DNA of 64,000 nucleotides from Planotetraspora sp. A-T 1434 (GTDB lineage Bacteria > Actinomycetota > Actinomycetes > Streptosporangiales > Streptosporangiaceae), in contig NZ_JAOEGB010000005.1 in assembly GCF_025420585.1 (NCBI RefSeq), positions 124,001 to 188,000 on the forward strand, read 5' to 3'. Shown here piece after piece: positions 24,136 through 32,762 of the stretch. Position 1 is the stretch's first letter. Every line of letters begins with the position of its first letter. The notes under the pieces were generated by a model. That model saw nothing but the letters and a program-made list of their open reading frames with translations, made no database searches and had not been told where the DNA came from. The position numbers and the translations under genes were made by a program.

Positions 24136-25317
24136 TCAGAAGCTGCGCGGCAGGCCGAGGACCTGGGTGGCGAGGTAGTTGAGCAGCAGTTCCTCCGTCA
24201 CGGGAGCGATCTTGCCGATGCGGGCGTCCGTGAGCAGCCGGGCCACCGGATACTCCAGCGAGTACGCCATGCCGCCGTGGGTCTGGAAGGCCGCGTCGGC
24301 CGCCTCCCACGCCGCCTGCGAGGCGGTCAGCTTGGCGATGTTGGCCTCGGTCCCGCAGGGCAGCCGGTTGTCGAACGCCCAGGCGGCCTTGTAGAGCATC
24401 AGCCGGGCCAGCTCGATCTTGGCCTTCACCTGCGCCAGCGGGAACGCGATGGCCTGGTTCGACCCGATGGGCCGCCCGAACACCTCCCGTTCCTTGGCGT
24501 AGTTCACGCCGACCCGCAGCGCGACCTCGGCCCCGCCGAGAGCGCTCGCCCCCAGCAGGATCCGCTCGGGGTTGAGGATGTCCCACAGCACGACCGCGCC
24601 CCCGTGCAGCTCGCCCACCACGTTCTCCGCGGGCACGCGCAGCTCGTCGATGAAGACCATGTTGGACGGGGTCGTGTTCGCGCCCATCTTGGAAATCGGC
24701 CGGTAGGAGAGCTGCCCCGCCGCGACGGCCTCGGGCACGTTGACCAGGAACACCGTCATGCCGTTCGCCCGCGGCCTGGCCTCGGCGGCCGGGATGGTGC
24801 GCGTGACGAGCAGCATCCACGTGGCCCGCTGGACGCCCGTGATCCAGATCTTCTGGCCGTTGACGACGAACTCGCCGCCGTCCTGCCGGGCGAAGGTGGA
24901 GATCGCCAGGGAGTTGGACCCGGCGTCCGGCTCGGTCAGGGCGAAACACGTCTCGATCTCGCCGGTCGCCAGCTTCGGCAGCAGCTCGGCCTTCTGCGCG
25001 GCGGTGCCGTGCCTGGCCAGGGTCATCGCGCCGAAACCGGGCGTCAGCACATACGTGAAGGCGGAGCCGCCCGCCGAGCCCGACGCCGACAGCGTCTCGG
25101 TCGCCACCGCGAGCTCCAGCAGGCCCTGCCCGGCTCCGCCGTACTCCTCGGGCACGGCGAGGCCGAGCCAGCCACCCTTGGCGAGCTCCGCCCAGACCTC
25201 CTCGGGCCAGCGCTTCTCCGTCTCGCACCGCTCCCAGTAGTCCATGCCGTAACGGGAGCAGATGCCGGCGATTCCCCGTTGTACGGCCTGCGCGCTTTCG
25301 GGCAGCGAGAAGTCCAT
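24136..25317 (-). CDS. acyl-CoA dehydrogenase
   Basis: About 393 residues, three-domain flavoenzyme oxidising acyl-CoA to enoyl-CoA. Visible are Cys-Phe-Ala-Leu-Thr-Glu-Pro-Asp-Ala-Gly-Ser-Asn (FAD/substrate contact, about 125), Trp-Ile-Thr-Gly, and the C-terminal helices with Tyr-Ala-Lys-Glu-Arg-x-x-Phe-Gly-Arg-Pro-Ile-Gly and Gln-Thr-His-Gly-Gly-Met-Ala-Tyr. A Glu-Glu pair near residue 374 occupies the region of the usual catalytic base. ATG 25317 has GGAG six bases upstream and is preferred over the in-frame ATG at 25329, which has AGGA directly against it. Isolated, so the acyl substrate is not inferable. Confidence 0.9.
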   Translation of the reverse strand: MDFSLPESAQAVQRGIAGICSRYGMDYWERCETEKRWPEEVWAELAKGGWLGLAVPEEYGGAGQGLLELAVATETLSASGSAGGSAFTYVLTPGFGAMTLARHGTAAQKAELLPKLATGEIETCFALTEPDAGSNSLAISTFARQDGGEFVVNGQKIWITGVQRATWMLLVTRTIPAAEARPRANGMTVFLVNVPEAVAAGQLSYRPISKMGANTTPSNMVFIDELRVPAENVVGELHGGAVVLWDILNPERILLGASALGGAEVALRVGVNYAKEREVFGRPIGSNQAIAFPLAQVKAKIELARLMLYKAAWAFDNRLPCGTEANIAKLTASQAAWEAADAAFQTHGGMAYSLEYPVARLLTDARIGKIAPVTEELLLNYLATQVLGLPRSF

Positions 25318-25404
25318 GGCGGTCTCCATTCCTGGTGGCGTGGCAATACTAGAACGGAGTTCGGCTTTTTGGTCGGAATCGAGATCACTGATTGAGACCC
25401 GGCC

Positions 25405-25995
25405 TCAGCGGCGTGGCCGTCTCGCGTGGTAGACGAAGGCGGGCGGCAGGTTGCGCCACACCGTACGCCCCGGGACGACCTCCTCGAACGCGTCCGCCAG
25501 CCCCCGGCGGAACCGCAGCGCGGGCGGCAGTGGCCGCGCGTGGACGTAGGAGAACGTGGTGAACGCCCCCCGGGGGTCGAGCGCCTCGACGACCGCCGCC
25601 AGGAGCGACGACTGGTGGGCCGGGGAGAACGCCGCCCAGGGGAGCCCGCTCACGATCACGTCGGCCGCCGGGAGGTCCCGCTCCGCCAGCAGCCGGGGGA
25701 GCCGCTCGGCGTCGCCGACGACGATCTCGACGCCGGGATGGGCCGCGGCGAGGTGGCCCGCGAGGCGCTGGTTGATCTCGACGGCGAGATGGCGGCCCCG
25801 GCCGCCGAGCCGCCGCTGGATCTCGGCGGTGAACGGGCCCGTCCCGGGGCCCAGCTCGACCACCACCGGGTCGCCGCGTTCCGGCACCGGCACGCACACC
25901 GCGGACGACAGCCTCCGCGAGCTCGGCGCGATCGCCCCCGTCACGGCGGGTGCGCGCAGGAACTGCCCGAAGAAGATCGCTGATTCGTTGGCCAT
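25405..25995 (-). CDS. class I SAM-dependent methyltransferase (phospholipid N-methyltransferase type)
   Basis: 196 residues from ATG 25995. SAM-binding motif I is Val-Val-Val-Glu-Leu-Gly-Pro-Gly-Thr-Gly (about 44-53), followed by Glu-Ile-Asn and Gly-Asp-Ala-Glu. The early Phe-Phe-Gly-Gln-Phe-Leu-Arg and later Ser-Gly-Leu-Pro-Trp-Ala motifs resemble PmtA-like phosphatidylethanolamine methyltransferases, which also resemble rRNA adenine dimethylases; substrate is therefore uncertain. The frame extends upstream through the 22-bp repeats, but that part is not protein-like, so I placed the start after them. Confidence 0.82.
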   Translation of the reverse strand: MANESAIFFGQFLRAPAVTGAIAPSSRRLSSAVCVPVPERGDPVVVELGPGTGPFTAEIQRRLGGRGRHLAVEINQRLAGHLAAAHPGVEIVVGDAERLPRLLAERDLPAADVIVSGLPWAAFSPAHQSSLLAAVVEALDPRGAFTTFSYVHARPLPPALRFRRGLADAFEEVVPGRTVWRNLPPAFVYHARRPRR

Positions 25996-26053
25996 GGCCC
26001 CGACGCTAGGGCCGCCTACCTCGCGTGATCGCCCGTCCTCAGGCCCGTCCCGG

Positions 26054-26175
26054 CGGCCACAAGGCTCGTCGTGACCGGCCACAAGGCCCACGGCGAGCGG
26101 CCACGAGGAGCCCGGTGAGCGGCCACGAGGCTCATCGTGACCGGCCACAAGGACACGCCACGAGCGGCCAGAAGG
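26054..26175. repeat. 22-bp tandem repeat, 5.5 units
   Basis: Units beginning CGGCCAC(A/G)AGG start at 26054, 26076, 26098, 26120, 26142 and 26165 (the fifth is 23 bp, the last partial CGGCCAGAAGG). The second half of each unit varies (for example CTCGTCGTGAC, CTCATCGTGAC, CCCGGTGAG). They lie in the 242-bp gap between the divergent methyltransferase and histidine kinase genes. Confidence 0.85.
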
Positions 26176-26237
26176 AGGAGGCGTCCTCCTCCCTCCGGAG
26201 GAACGAGGCGGGATGACGCGCCGGATACCGTTCGTCC

Positions 26238-27887
26238 ATGCGGTGGCGCGGCGCGGTGTGGGACGTTCTCCTGGCGGTCTCCGGGGTCGTCCTGGACGTT
26301 CTGGTCACAGCCGGGCCGGGAGGGGGCTCCTGGGGAGGGCCCTCGGCGCCGCTCTGGATCGCCGCGCTCTTCTCGCTCCTCGCCGGCCTTCCGATGGGCC
26401 TGCTGCGCCGCCGGCCGGGGCCGGTCTGCCTCTATCTGGCCGGGCTGCTCGTGGTCTGCGACCAGCTCGGCGCGTTCACCGCCAACACCACGCAGATCCT
26501 GCTGCCCATCTCCGTGGGCGTCCTGGCCCGCACGCGAGACCTGCGCTGGACGGCGCCCGTGGCGGTTCTCGCCGCCGCCGCGACGGCGATCAACCTGGCC
26601 GACCCGGGCATCGCCTTCACCAGCAACGCGTGGTTCTACTCGGTCGGCCTGATCGCCTTCCCCGTGATGGTCGGCCGTTACCTGCGGAGCCGGGAGAGCC
26701 GCGTTCCCGCCGACTCCGCGCCCCTGCTCGATCTCCTGCTGGCGGGGGGCGGCGTCGCGTGCGCCGTCCTCGGCACCTGGCCGTTCTGGGACAGCGGGAC
26801 GCTCCCCGTCTGGGCGGTCGGCCTGGGCGTCATGCTGTCCGGGCTCGCCCTCGGCGTGGTGCGCCGGCTTCCCGGCGCGGTGCTCCTGCTGCAGAGCGTC
26901 GCGCTGGTCGTGGCCGACCAGTACGCCCCGAGGACCGGGAGCAGTCTCCAGCTCCTCGCCCTGGTGACTCTGGGGGTGTTCGCCACCCGTGCGAGCTGGT
27001 CCTGGGTCGCCGCCGGATATGCCTTGACCTGCTCCGTCACCGCCATCGCGACGGTCGGCGACGGCACCGAGATCACGTTCTTCCGGGTGGTCGCGCTCAT
27101 GGCGATCGTCACCGCTCCCGTCGCGATCGGCCGGTACGTCCGGGCGCGCCAGGCCGGGGCGCGGCAGGCCGGGGAGCTCGCCGTGGAGCGGCTCCGCGCC
27201 GGCAGGCTCGCCGAGCGGGAGCGGATCGCCCGCGAGGTCCACGACATCGTGGCCCACCACGTCGGCGCGATGGTGCTGCGGGCGAGCGCGGCCCAGTACG
27301 CGGGGGCGACGGGACCGGCGGCGGAGGCGCTGACCGACATAAGGGAGACGGGACATCGCGTCCTTGAGGACCTGCGCGGCCTGCTCACCGTGCTGCGCGA
27401 CCCCGTGTGGGACGAGGCGGCACGGGAGGAGGTCGTCCTGGCGGACCCCGGCGACGTGATGCGCGACGCCGCCGCCCGGATGGCCGCCGCGGGCCTGCGG
27501 GTGGACCTCCGCCTCGCCGCAGAGGCCGCCGCCGCGCCGCTCGTCGTGCGGGCGTCCGCGGCGAGGATCGTCCAGGAGGGGCTGACGAACGTGCTCAAGC
27601 ACGCCGGCCCCGGCGCGCGGGCCGAGATCACCGTCGGCGTGGAGAGGGACGCGATGACGGTGGAGGTCCGCAACGGCCCCGGCTCCGCCCGGCCGGAGGA
27701 GACGCTGCCCTCCACCGGCCAGGGCATCGCGGGCATGCGGGAGAGGGCCCGGGCGCTCGGCGGCCGCCTCAGCGCCGGGCCCGTGGAGGACGGCGGCTGG
27801 CGGCTGGCCGCGTCGCTGCCCCTGCCCGACCGGCAGCCGGACGCCGATCCCGAATGCCCATGGTCGACCCCGGGGAGGACCGCGTGA
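26238..27887 (+). CDS. two-component sensor histidine kinase (NarL/DesK type)
   Basis: 549 residues. The N-terminal about 300 residues carry around ten hydrophobic segments, so the sensor is membrane-embedded. The dimerisation/phosphoacceptor box has Glu-Arg-Ile-Ala-Arg-Glu-Val-His335-Asp-Ile-Val-Ala-His-His, the His being the phosphorylation site. The ATPase domain (about 420-530) has the N box Glu-Gly-Leu-Thr-Asn-Val-Leu-Lys-His and the G box Gly-Gln-Gly-Ile-Ala-Gly-Met. ATG 26238 is the first sensible start. It precedes its response regulator by 16 bp. The stimulus is unknown; neighbouring targets are not obvious. Confidence 0.93.
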   Translation: MRWRGAVWDVLLAVSGVVLDVLVTAGPGGGSWGGPSAPLWIAALFSLLAGLPMGLLRRRPGPVCLYLAGLLVVCDQLGAFTANTTQILLPISVGVLARTRDLRWTAPVAVLAAAATAINLADPGIAFTSNAWFYSVGLIAFPVMVGRYLRSRESRVPADSAPLLDLLLAGGGVACAVLGTWPFWDSGTLPVWAVGLGVMLSGLALGVVRRLPGAVLLLQSVALVVADQYAPRTGSSLQLLALVTLGVFATRASWSWVAAGYALTCSVTAIATVGDGTEITFFRVVALMAIVTAPVAIGRYVRARQAGARQAGELAVERLRAGRLAERERIAREVHDIVAHHVGAMVLRASAAQYAGATGPAAEALTDIRETGHRVLEDLRGLLTVLRDPVWDEAAREEVVLADPGDVMRDAAARMAAAGLRVDLRLAAEAAAAPLVVRASAARIVQEGLTNVLKHAGPGARAEITVGVERDAMTVEVRNGPGSARPEETLPSTGQGIAGMRERARALGGRLSAGPVEDGGWRLAASLPLPDRQPDADPECPWSTPGRTA

Positions 27888-27903
27888 TTCAGGCCAGGGC
27901 CGC

Positions 27904-28593
27904 GTGATCCGGGTCGTGGTGGCCGACGACCAGGCACTCGTCCGCGCCGGGGTCCGGATGATGCTGGAGGCCGCCGGGGACATGGAGGTGTGCGGGGAGG
28001 CCGCCGACGGGGCCGAGGCCGTACGGCTGGCCGAGCGGCACCGCCCCGACGTGCTGCTGATGGACCTGCGGATGCCCCGAGTCGACGGGCTGGAGGCGAC
28101 CCGCCGGATCCTCGCCCTCGACCCCGCCGCGCGGATCGTCGTGCTCACCACGTTCTCCGAGGACGCGAACCTCTACGCCGCCCTGCGCGCCGGGGCGCTC
28201 GGCTTCCTGGTGAAGGACGACCCGCCGGACCGCATGGTCGAGGCCGTACGGCGGGCCGCCGTGGGGGAGCCGCTGCTCGCGCCGTCCGTGCTGCGGCGCG
28301 TGGTCGAGCGGGCCCTCGCGGCCGAGCGGGCCGTCGTGCCGCTGCCGGGCAGCCTCACCGAGCGCGAGGTCCAGGTGCTCACCCTGGTGGGGATGGGCCT
28401 GTCCAACGCCGAGATCGGCGACCGGCTCCACGTGGGCGTGACGACCGTCAAGAGCCACGTCGCGGGGATCATGGACAAGCTGGCGCTGCGGAACCGCACC
28501 CAGGCCGCCGTGGTGGCGCACCGGTTCGGCCTGGTGGACGCCGAGTTCAACCCCCTGGATCCGCCACGCGGAGGGCGGCGAGGGGGCATGTAG
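27904..28593 (+). CDS. NarL/LuxR-type response regulator
   Basis: 229 residues from GTG 27904. Receiver domain: acidic pair Asp8-Asp9, phosphoacceptor Asp54 in Leu-Leu-Met-Asp-Leu-Arg-Met-Pro, conserved Thr in Val-Leu-Thr-Thr-Phe, Lys in Phe-Leu-Val-Lys-Asp. The LuxR helix-turn-helix occupies about 150-212 (Leu-Thr-Glu-Arg-Glu-Val-Gln-Val-Leu and Val-Lys-Ser-His-Val). All phosphorylation residues are present. Cotranscribed with the histidine kinase upstream. A CGCGTGAT sequence ends the kinase and reappears at this start, suggesting a short duplication. Confidence 0.94.
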   Translation: MIRVVVADDQALVRAGVRMMLEAAGDMEVCGEAADGAEAVRLAERHRPDVLLMDLRMPRVDGLEATRRILALDPAARIVVLTTFSEDANLYAALRAGALGFLVKDDPPDRMVEAVRRAAVGEPLLAPSVLRRVVERALAAERAVVPLPGSLTEREVQVLTLVGMGLSNAEIGDRLHVGVTTVKSHVAGIMDKLALRNRTQAAVVAHRFGLVDAEFNPLDPPRGGRRGGM

Positions 28594-28603
28594 GGTCTGG
28601 GGC

Positions 28604-29170
28604 GTGAACGCTGCCGAGGACCGGATCTGGACAGTCCCCAACCTGCTGAGCTTCCTCCGGCTGCTCGGCGTTCCGGTGTTCCTCTGGCTCGTGCTCGGCC
28701 CCAGGGCGGACGGCTGGGCCATCGGGCTGCTCATGCTCGCCGGGTTCACCGACTGGCTCGACGGCAAGCTCGCCCGCGCCTGGAACCAGACCAGCAGGCT
28801 CGGCCGCCTGATCGACCCGCTCGCCGACCGCCTCTACATCCTCGCCACCCTCGTCGGGCTGGTCCTGCGGGACGTCGTCCCCTGGTGGCTGGCGCTGGCC
28901 GTGCCCCTGCGCGACGTCCTGCTCCTGTGGATGCCGCCCGTCCTGCGCCGCCACGGGTACGGCCCGGCCCTGCCGGTCCACTTCCTCGGCAAGGCCGCCA
29001 CGGCATGCCTCATGTACGCCTTCCCGCTGCTGTTCCTCGCCTCCCACCACGGGTGGTACGCCCAGATCTGCGCGATCTTCGGATGGGCTTTCGCCATCTG
29101 GGGAACTGGTCTGTATTGGTGGGCGGGGGTGTTGTATGTCGTACAGGTGCGCCAGCTAACGAAGGGGTGA
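28604..29170 (+). CDS. CDP-alcohol phosphatidyltransferase
   Basis: 188 residues. The family motif Asp-x2-Asp-Gly-x2-Ala-Arg-x8-Gly-x3-Asp-x3-Asp is complete (Asp50, Asp53, Gly54, Ala57, Arg58, Gly67, Asp71, Asp75). Five or six membrane helices. Such enzymes join CDP-diacylglycerol with glycerol-3-phosphate, inositol phosphate or another alcohol; the exact acceptor is not clear. GTG 28604 follows TAGGGT by about 7 bases, pointing to a leaderless mRNA. It is followed 3 bp later by the mannose-1-phosphate guanylyltransferase gene, so both may serve mannosylated phospholipid or glycan synthesis (inference). Confidence 0.9.
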   Translation: MNAAEDRIWTVPNLLSFLRLLGVPVFLWLVLGPRADGWAIGLLMLAGFTDWLDGKLARAWNQTSRLGRLIDPLADRLYILATLVGLVLRDVVPWWLALAVPLRDVLLLWMPPVLRRHGYGPALPVHFLGKAATACLMYAFPLLFLASHHGWYAQICAIFGWAFAIWGTGLYWWAGVLYVVQVRQLTKG

Positions 29171-29173
29171 CCC

Positions 29174-31678
29174 GTGAAGGCCGTCGTCATGGCGGGCGGA
29201 GAGGGGACACGGCTCCGGCCGATGACCGCCAACCAGCCAAAGCCCCTGCTCCCCATCATCAACCGGCCGATCATGGAGCACGTGCTCCGGCTGCTCAAAC
29301 GGCACGGTTTCACCGAGACGGTCGTCACCGTGCAGTTCCTGGCCGCCCTGATCCGCAACTACTTCGGCGACGGCGACGAGCTCGGCATGAGCCTCCACTA
29401 CGCCACCGAGGAGGTCCCGCTCGGCACGGCCGGGAGCGTGAAGAACGCCGCCGACAAACTCCGCGAGGACCGTTTCCTCGTCATCTCGGGCGACGCGCTC
29501 ACCGACATCGACCTGACCGACATGCTGCGGTTCCACCGGGAGAACCGGGCGCTGGTCACCATCGGCCTCAAGCGGGTCCCCAACCCGCTCGAGTTCGGCA
29601 TCATCATCGTGGACGAGAACGGGCGCATCCAGCGTTTCCTGGAGAAGCCCACGTGGGGCCAGGTGTTCTCGGACACCGTCAACACCGGCATCTACGTCAT
29701 GGAGCCCTCCGTCCTCGACGAGATCGCCCCAGGACAGTCCGTGGACTGGTCGTCAGACGTCTTCCCGGCGCTGCTGGAGCGCGGGGCGCGGCTGTTCGGC
29801 TACGTGGCCGACGGCTACTGGGAGGACGTGGGCACCCACGAGAGCTACCTCAAGGCCCAGGCGGACGTCCTGGAGGGCAAGGTCAAGGTCGATTTCGACG
29901 CCTTCGAGCTGGCGCCGGGCGTCTGGGCCGCCGAAGGAGCCTCGGTCGACCCCGAGGCCGTGCTCAAGGGGCCTCTCTACATCGGCGACTACGCCAAGGT
30001 CGAGGCCGGAGCCGAGCTGCGGGAGTACACCGTGCTCGGCAGCAACGCCGTGGTCAAGGAGGGCGCCTTCCTGCACCGCGCGGTCGTCCACGACAACGTC
30101 TACGTCGGCCCGGCCGCCCACCTGAGGGGCTGCGTGATCGGCAAGAACACCGACGTGATGACCGGCGCCAGGATCGAGGAGAACGCGGTCGTCGGCGACG
30201 AGTGCGTCATCGAGGCGGAGGCCTACGTCTCCTCCGGCGTGAAGATCTACCCGTTCAAGACCATCGAGGCGGGCGCGGTCGTCAACACCAGCGTGATCTG
30301 GGAGTCGCGCGGCCAGCGCAGCCTGTTCGGCACGCGCGGCGTCTCCGGCCTCGTCAACGTCGAGATCACCCCCGAGCTGTGCGTACGGCTGGCCAGCGCG
30401 TACGCCACGACCCTGAGCAAGGGCGACACGGTGGTCACCTCGCGCGACGCCTCCCGTGCGGCGCGGGCGTTCAAGCGGGCCGTGATCAGCGCGCTCAACT
30501 CCAGCGCCATCAACGTGGTCGACCTCGAGGCGGCCCCCCTGCCGGTCGCCAGGTTCAACACCTCCAGGGAGAACGTCAGGGGCGGCATCGCGCTGCGCAC
30601 CACCGCCGGCGACCCCCAGAGCGTCGACATCGTCTTCATGGACGAGTCCGGCGCCGACCTCTCCCAGGCGGCCCAGCGGAAGCTGGAGCGGGTGTTCTCC
30701 CGGCAGGAGTACCGCCGGGCCTTCCCCGGCGAGATCGCCGAGCTGACCTTTCCCGCCAGGGCGGTCGACACCTACGCCCGCGAGCTGCTCGGGTGCATCG
30801 ACATGAGCGGCATCAAGGACGCCGAGATGAAGGTCGTCGTCGACTGCGCCGGGGGCACCTCCTCACTCGTGCTGCCCAGCCTCCTGGGCCGGGCCGGGGT
30901 GGACGTGCTCACGGTCAACAACCGGCTCGACGACGCCTCGCCGACCGAGACCCTCGCCGAGCGCCGCCGCGACCTCCAGCGCCTCGCCGAGCTGGTGGCG
31001 TCGTCACGGGCGGCCTTCGGCGTACGGTTCGACCCGGTGGGCGAGCGGGTCTCGCTGGTCGACGAGATGGGCCAGCTCATCAGCGAGGAGCGGGCGCTGC
31101 TCGTGGTGCTCGACCTGGTGGCCGCCGAGCGCAGGGGAGGCCGGGTCGCGCTGCCCGTCACGACGACCCGCGTGGCCGAGATGGTCTGCCGGTTCCACGG
31201 CGTCCAGGTCGACTGGACGGCCACGAGCGTCGACACGCTGACCGCGGCGGCCAAACACCCGGACATGATCTTCGCCTGCGACGGCAGGGGCGGCTTCATC
31301 GTGCCCGAGTTCGCCCCCACGGTGGACGGGCTCGCGGTGTTCCTCCGCCTGCTCGGGCTGGTCGCCCGGACCAGGCTGTCGCTGAGCCAGATCGACGCCC
31401 GCATCCCGGAGGCCAAGCTCCTCAAGCGGACTGTACCGACCCCGTGGGCCCACAAGGGCACCGTGATGCGCTCCGTCGTCGAGGCCGCCGAGGGCTACCG
31501 CCTGGACACCACCGACGGCGTCCGGGTGGTCGAGGAGGACGGGAGCTGGGCCCTGGTCCTGCCCGACCCCGCCGAGGCGGTCACCCACCTCTGGGCCGAG
31601 GGCCACGACGTCGACACCGCCCAGACCATCCTCGAACGCTGGGCTCGGGTAGTGGAACAGGCCGCCGGCTCCCAATAA
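29174..31678 (+). CDS. mannose-1-phosphate guanylyltransferase fused to a degenerate phosphomannomutase domain
   Basis: 834 residues. Residues 1-235 are a nucleotidyltransferase domain with [11 protein letters not shown] (6-16) and Pro-Lys-Pro-Leu-Leu-Pro; residues about 250-370 are left-handed beta-helix hexapeptide repeats; residues about 380-834 follow the alpha-D-phosphohexomutase fold. In the last part the phosphoserine loop Thr-Ala-Ser-His-Asn-Pro is replaced by Leu-Arg-Thr-Thr-Ala-Gly-Asp, and the metal loop Asp-x-Asp-x-Asp-Arg by Cys-Asp-Gly-Arg-Gly-Gly, so mutase activity is unlikely. Makes GDP-mannose from mannose-1-phosphate and GTP, for mannolipids and glycoproteins. The same architecture occurs in other actinomycetes. 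Start GTG 29174. Confidence 0.88.
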   Translation: MKAVVMAGGEGTRLRPMTANQPKPLLPIINRPIMEHVLRLLKRHGFTETVVTVQFLAALIRNYFGDGDELGMSLHYATEEVPLGTAGSVKNAADKLREDRFLVISGDALTDIDLTDMLRFHRENRALVTIGLKRVPNPLEFGIIIVDENGRIQRFLEKPTWGQVFSDTVNTGIYVMEPSVLDEIAPGQSVDWSSDVFPALLERGARLFGYVADGYWEDVGTHESYLKAQADVLEGKVKVDFDAFELAPGVWAAEGASVDPEAVLKGPLYIGDYAKVEAGAELREYTVLGSNAVVKEGAFLHRAVVHDNVYVGPAAHLRGCVIGKNTDVMTGARIEENAVVGDECVIEAEAYVSSGVKIYPFKTIEAGAVVNTSVIWESRGQRSLFGTRGVSGLVNVEITPELCVRLASAYATTLSKGDTVVTSRDASRAARAFKRAVISALNSSAINVVDLEAAPLPVARFNTSRENVRGGIALRTTAGDPQSVDIVFMDESGADLSQAAQRKLERVFSRQEYRRAFPGEIAELTFPARAVDTYARELLGCIDMSGIKDAEMKVVVDCAGGTSSLVLPSLLGRAGVDVLTVNNRLDDASPTETLAERRRDLQRLAELVASSRAAFGVRFDPVGERVSLVDEMGQLISEERALLVVLDLVAAERRGGRVALPVTTTRVAEMVCRFHGVQVDWTATSVDTLTAAAKHPDMIFACDGRGGFIVPEFAPTVDGLAVFLRLLGLVARTRLSLSQIDARIPEAKLLKRTVPTPWAHKGTVMRSVVEAAEGYRLDTTDGVRVVEEDGSWALVLPDPAEAVTHLWAEGHDVDTAQTILERWARVVEQAAGSQ

Positions 31679-31729
31679 CCCCCGCCCGTCGTCCGTGATC
31701 GTCTCGGGGCGCCCTTCAGCGTTTCGTGT

Positions 31730-31778
31730 TTGACAGTAAATGACCGGTCGTCTAGCGTCTTTCTAGACCGGTCGTCTA
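31730..31778 (+). promoter_or_regulatory. promoter with two TetR-like operators upstream of the SDR gene
   Basis: TTGACA (31730-31735), 17 bp, TAGCGT (31753-31758) is a near-consensus sigma-70-type promoter. Two copies of a 15-bp sequence overlap it: ATGACCGGTCGTCTA at 31740-31754 and TAGACCGGTCGTCTA at 31764-31778, 24 bp apart. The second is a TAGAC-N5-GTCTA inverted repeat. One lies between the hexamers and the other at the transcription start, an arrangement for repression. No TetR gene is adjacent. Confidence 0.65.
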
Positions 31779-31821
31779 TGACCGGCGGACAAGCTTCTAC
31801 CTGCAAAAGGACAGTGGTAAC

Positions 31822-32547
31822 GTGACAACCATGGGTAGCGATCGTGGACAGAAGGTCGCTGTGATCACCGGAGCGTCCCAGGGCATCGGCGCGGGCCTGG
31901 TCGACGGGTTCCGCAAGCTCGGCTACGGGGTGGTCGCCACGTCACGCACCATCGCGCCCTCCACGGACGCGGACGTGCTGACCGTGCCGGGCGACATCGC
32001 GGAGGCCGCCACGGCCGACCGAGTGGTCGCGGAGGCACTGGGCCGCTTCGGCCGCATCGACACCTTGGTCAACAACGCCGGCATCTTCATCGCCAAGCCG
32101 TTCACGGACTACACCGACGACGACTTCGCCGCGGTGCTCGGCGTGAACCTCGCGGGGTTCTTCCACATCACCCGGCGCGTTCTGGGCCCGATGGCCGAGC
32201 AGGGGAGCGGCCACATCGTCAACATCACGACGAGCTTCGTCGACCACCCCAACTCCAACGTGCCGTCCGTGCTGGCCTCGCTGACCAAGGGCGGGCTGGC
32301 CGCCGCCACGAAGTCGCTGGCCATCGAGTACGCGAAGCGGGGCGTGCGAGTGAACGCGGTCTCGCCCGGAGTCATCAAGACCCCGATGCACCGCCCCGAG
32401 ACCCACGAGACGCTCGCCGGCCTGCACCCCGTCGGCAGGCTGGGCGAGATCCGCGACATCGTCGAGGGCGTGGTCTTCCTCGAGTCGGCGCCTTTCGTGA
32501 CCGGTGAGATCCTCCACATCGACGGCGGCCAGAGCGCTGGGCACTGA
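31822..32547 (+). CDS. short-chain dehydrogenase/reductase with Ala at the catalytic Tyr position
   Basis: 241 residues from GTG 31822, or 238 from ATG 31831. NAD(P) loop Thr-Gly-Ala-Ser-Gln-Gly-Ile-Gly at 16-23, Asn-Asn-Ala-Gly near 88, catalytic Ser138 in Asn-Ile-Thr-Thr-Ser. The Tyr-x-x-x-Lys motif reads Ala152-Ser-Leu-Thr-Lys156, so Tyr is missing. C-terminal Ile-Asp-Gly-Gly is present. I recall a subfamily with the same Ala-Ser-Leu-Thr-Lys-Gly-Gly pattern, so this may be a conserved variant rather than a decayed gene. The upstream operators suggest control by a TetR repressor and an inducible role. Confidence 0.85.
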   Translation: MTTMGSDRGQKVAVITGASQGIGAGLVDGFRKLGYGVVATSRTIAPSTDADVLTVPGDIAEAATADRVVAEALGRFGRIDTLVNNAGIFIAKPFTDYTDDDFAAVLGVNLAGFFHITRRVLGPMAEQGSGHIVNITTSFVDHPNSNVPSVLASLTKGGLAAATKSLAIEYAKRGVRVNAVSPGVIKTPMHRPETHETLAGLHPVGRLGEIRDIVEGVVFLESAPFVTGEILHIDGGQSAGH

Positions 32548-32564
32548 GCCGCGCCCGCGCGACC

Positions 32565-32603
32565 GGCGCCCGCGAGAATCGGCTGACGCCGGTCACGGGC
32601 GCC
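32565..32603 (+). terminator. hairpin after the SDR gene
   Basis: GGCGCCCG (32565-32572) and CGGGCGCC (32596-32603) make an 8-bp stem 17 bases past the stop; the 23-nt loop itself is GC-rich. No U-run. Confidence 0.45.
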
Positions 32604-32762
32604 GTCGCAATGTAAACAGTGTGGCAGGATGGACCTTGAATGGTTGTGGGTTATAGCGTTGGTCAGTCCACGCCCAGCGACGCTTCTTGACCTTTGTCCC
32701 TGATCAGCGTAAGTTGCGGCATTCGCAGTCTGAGCAAGTCGTGAGAGAGGCCGAGCCGATCG

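Noticed and set aside
25996-26148. N-terminal extension of the methyltransferase through the 22-bp repeats
   Set aside because: The repeat period is not a multiple of three and the translation is not protein-like; ATG 25995 gives the family-typical N-terminus.
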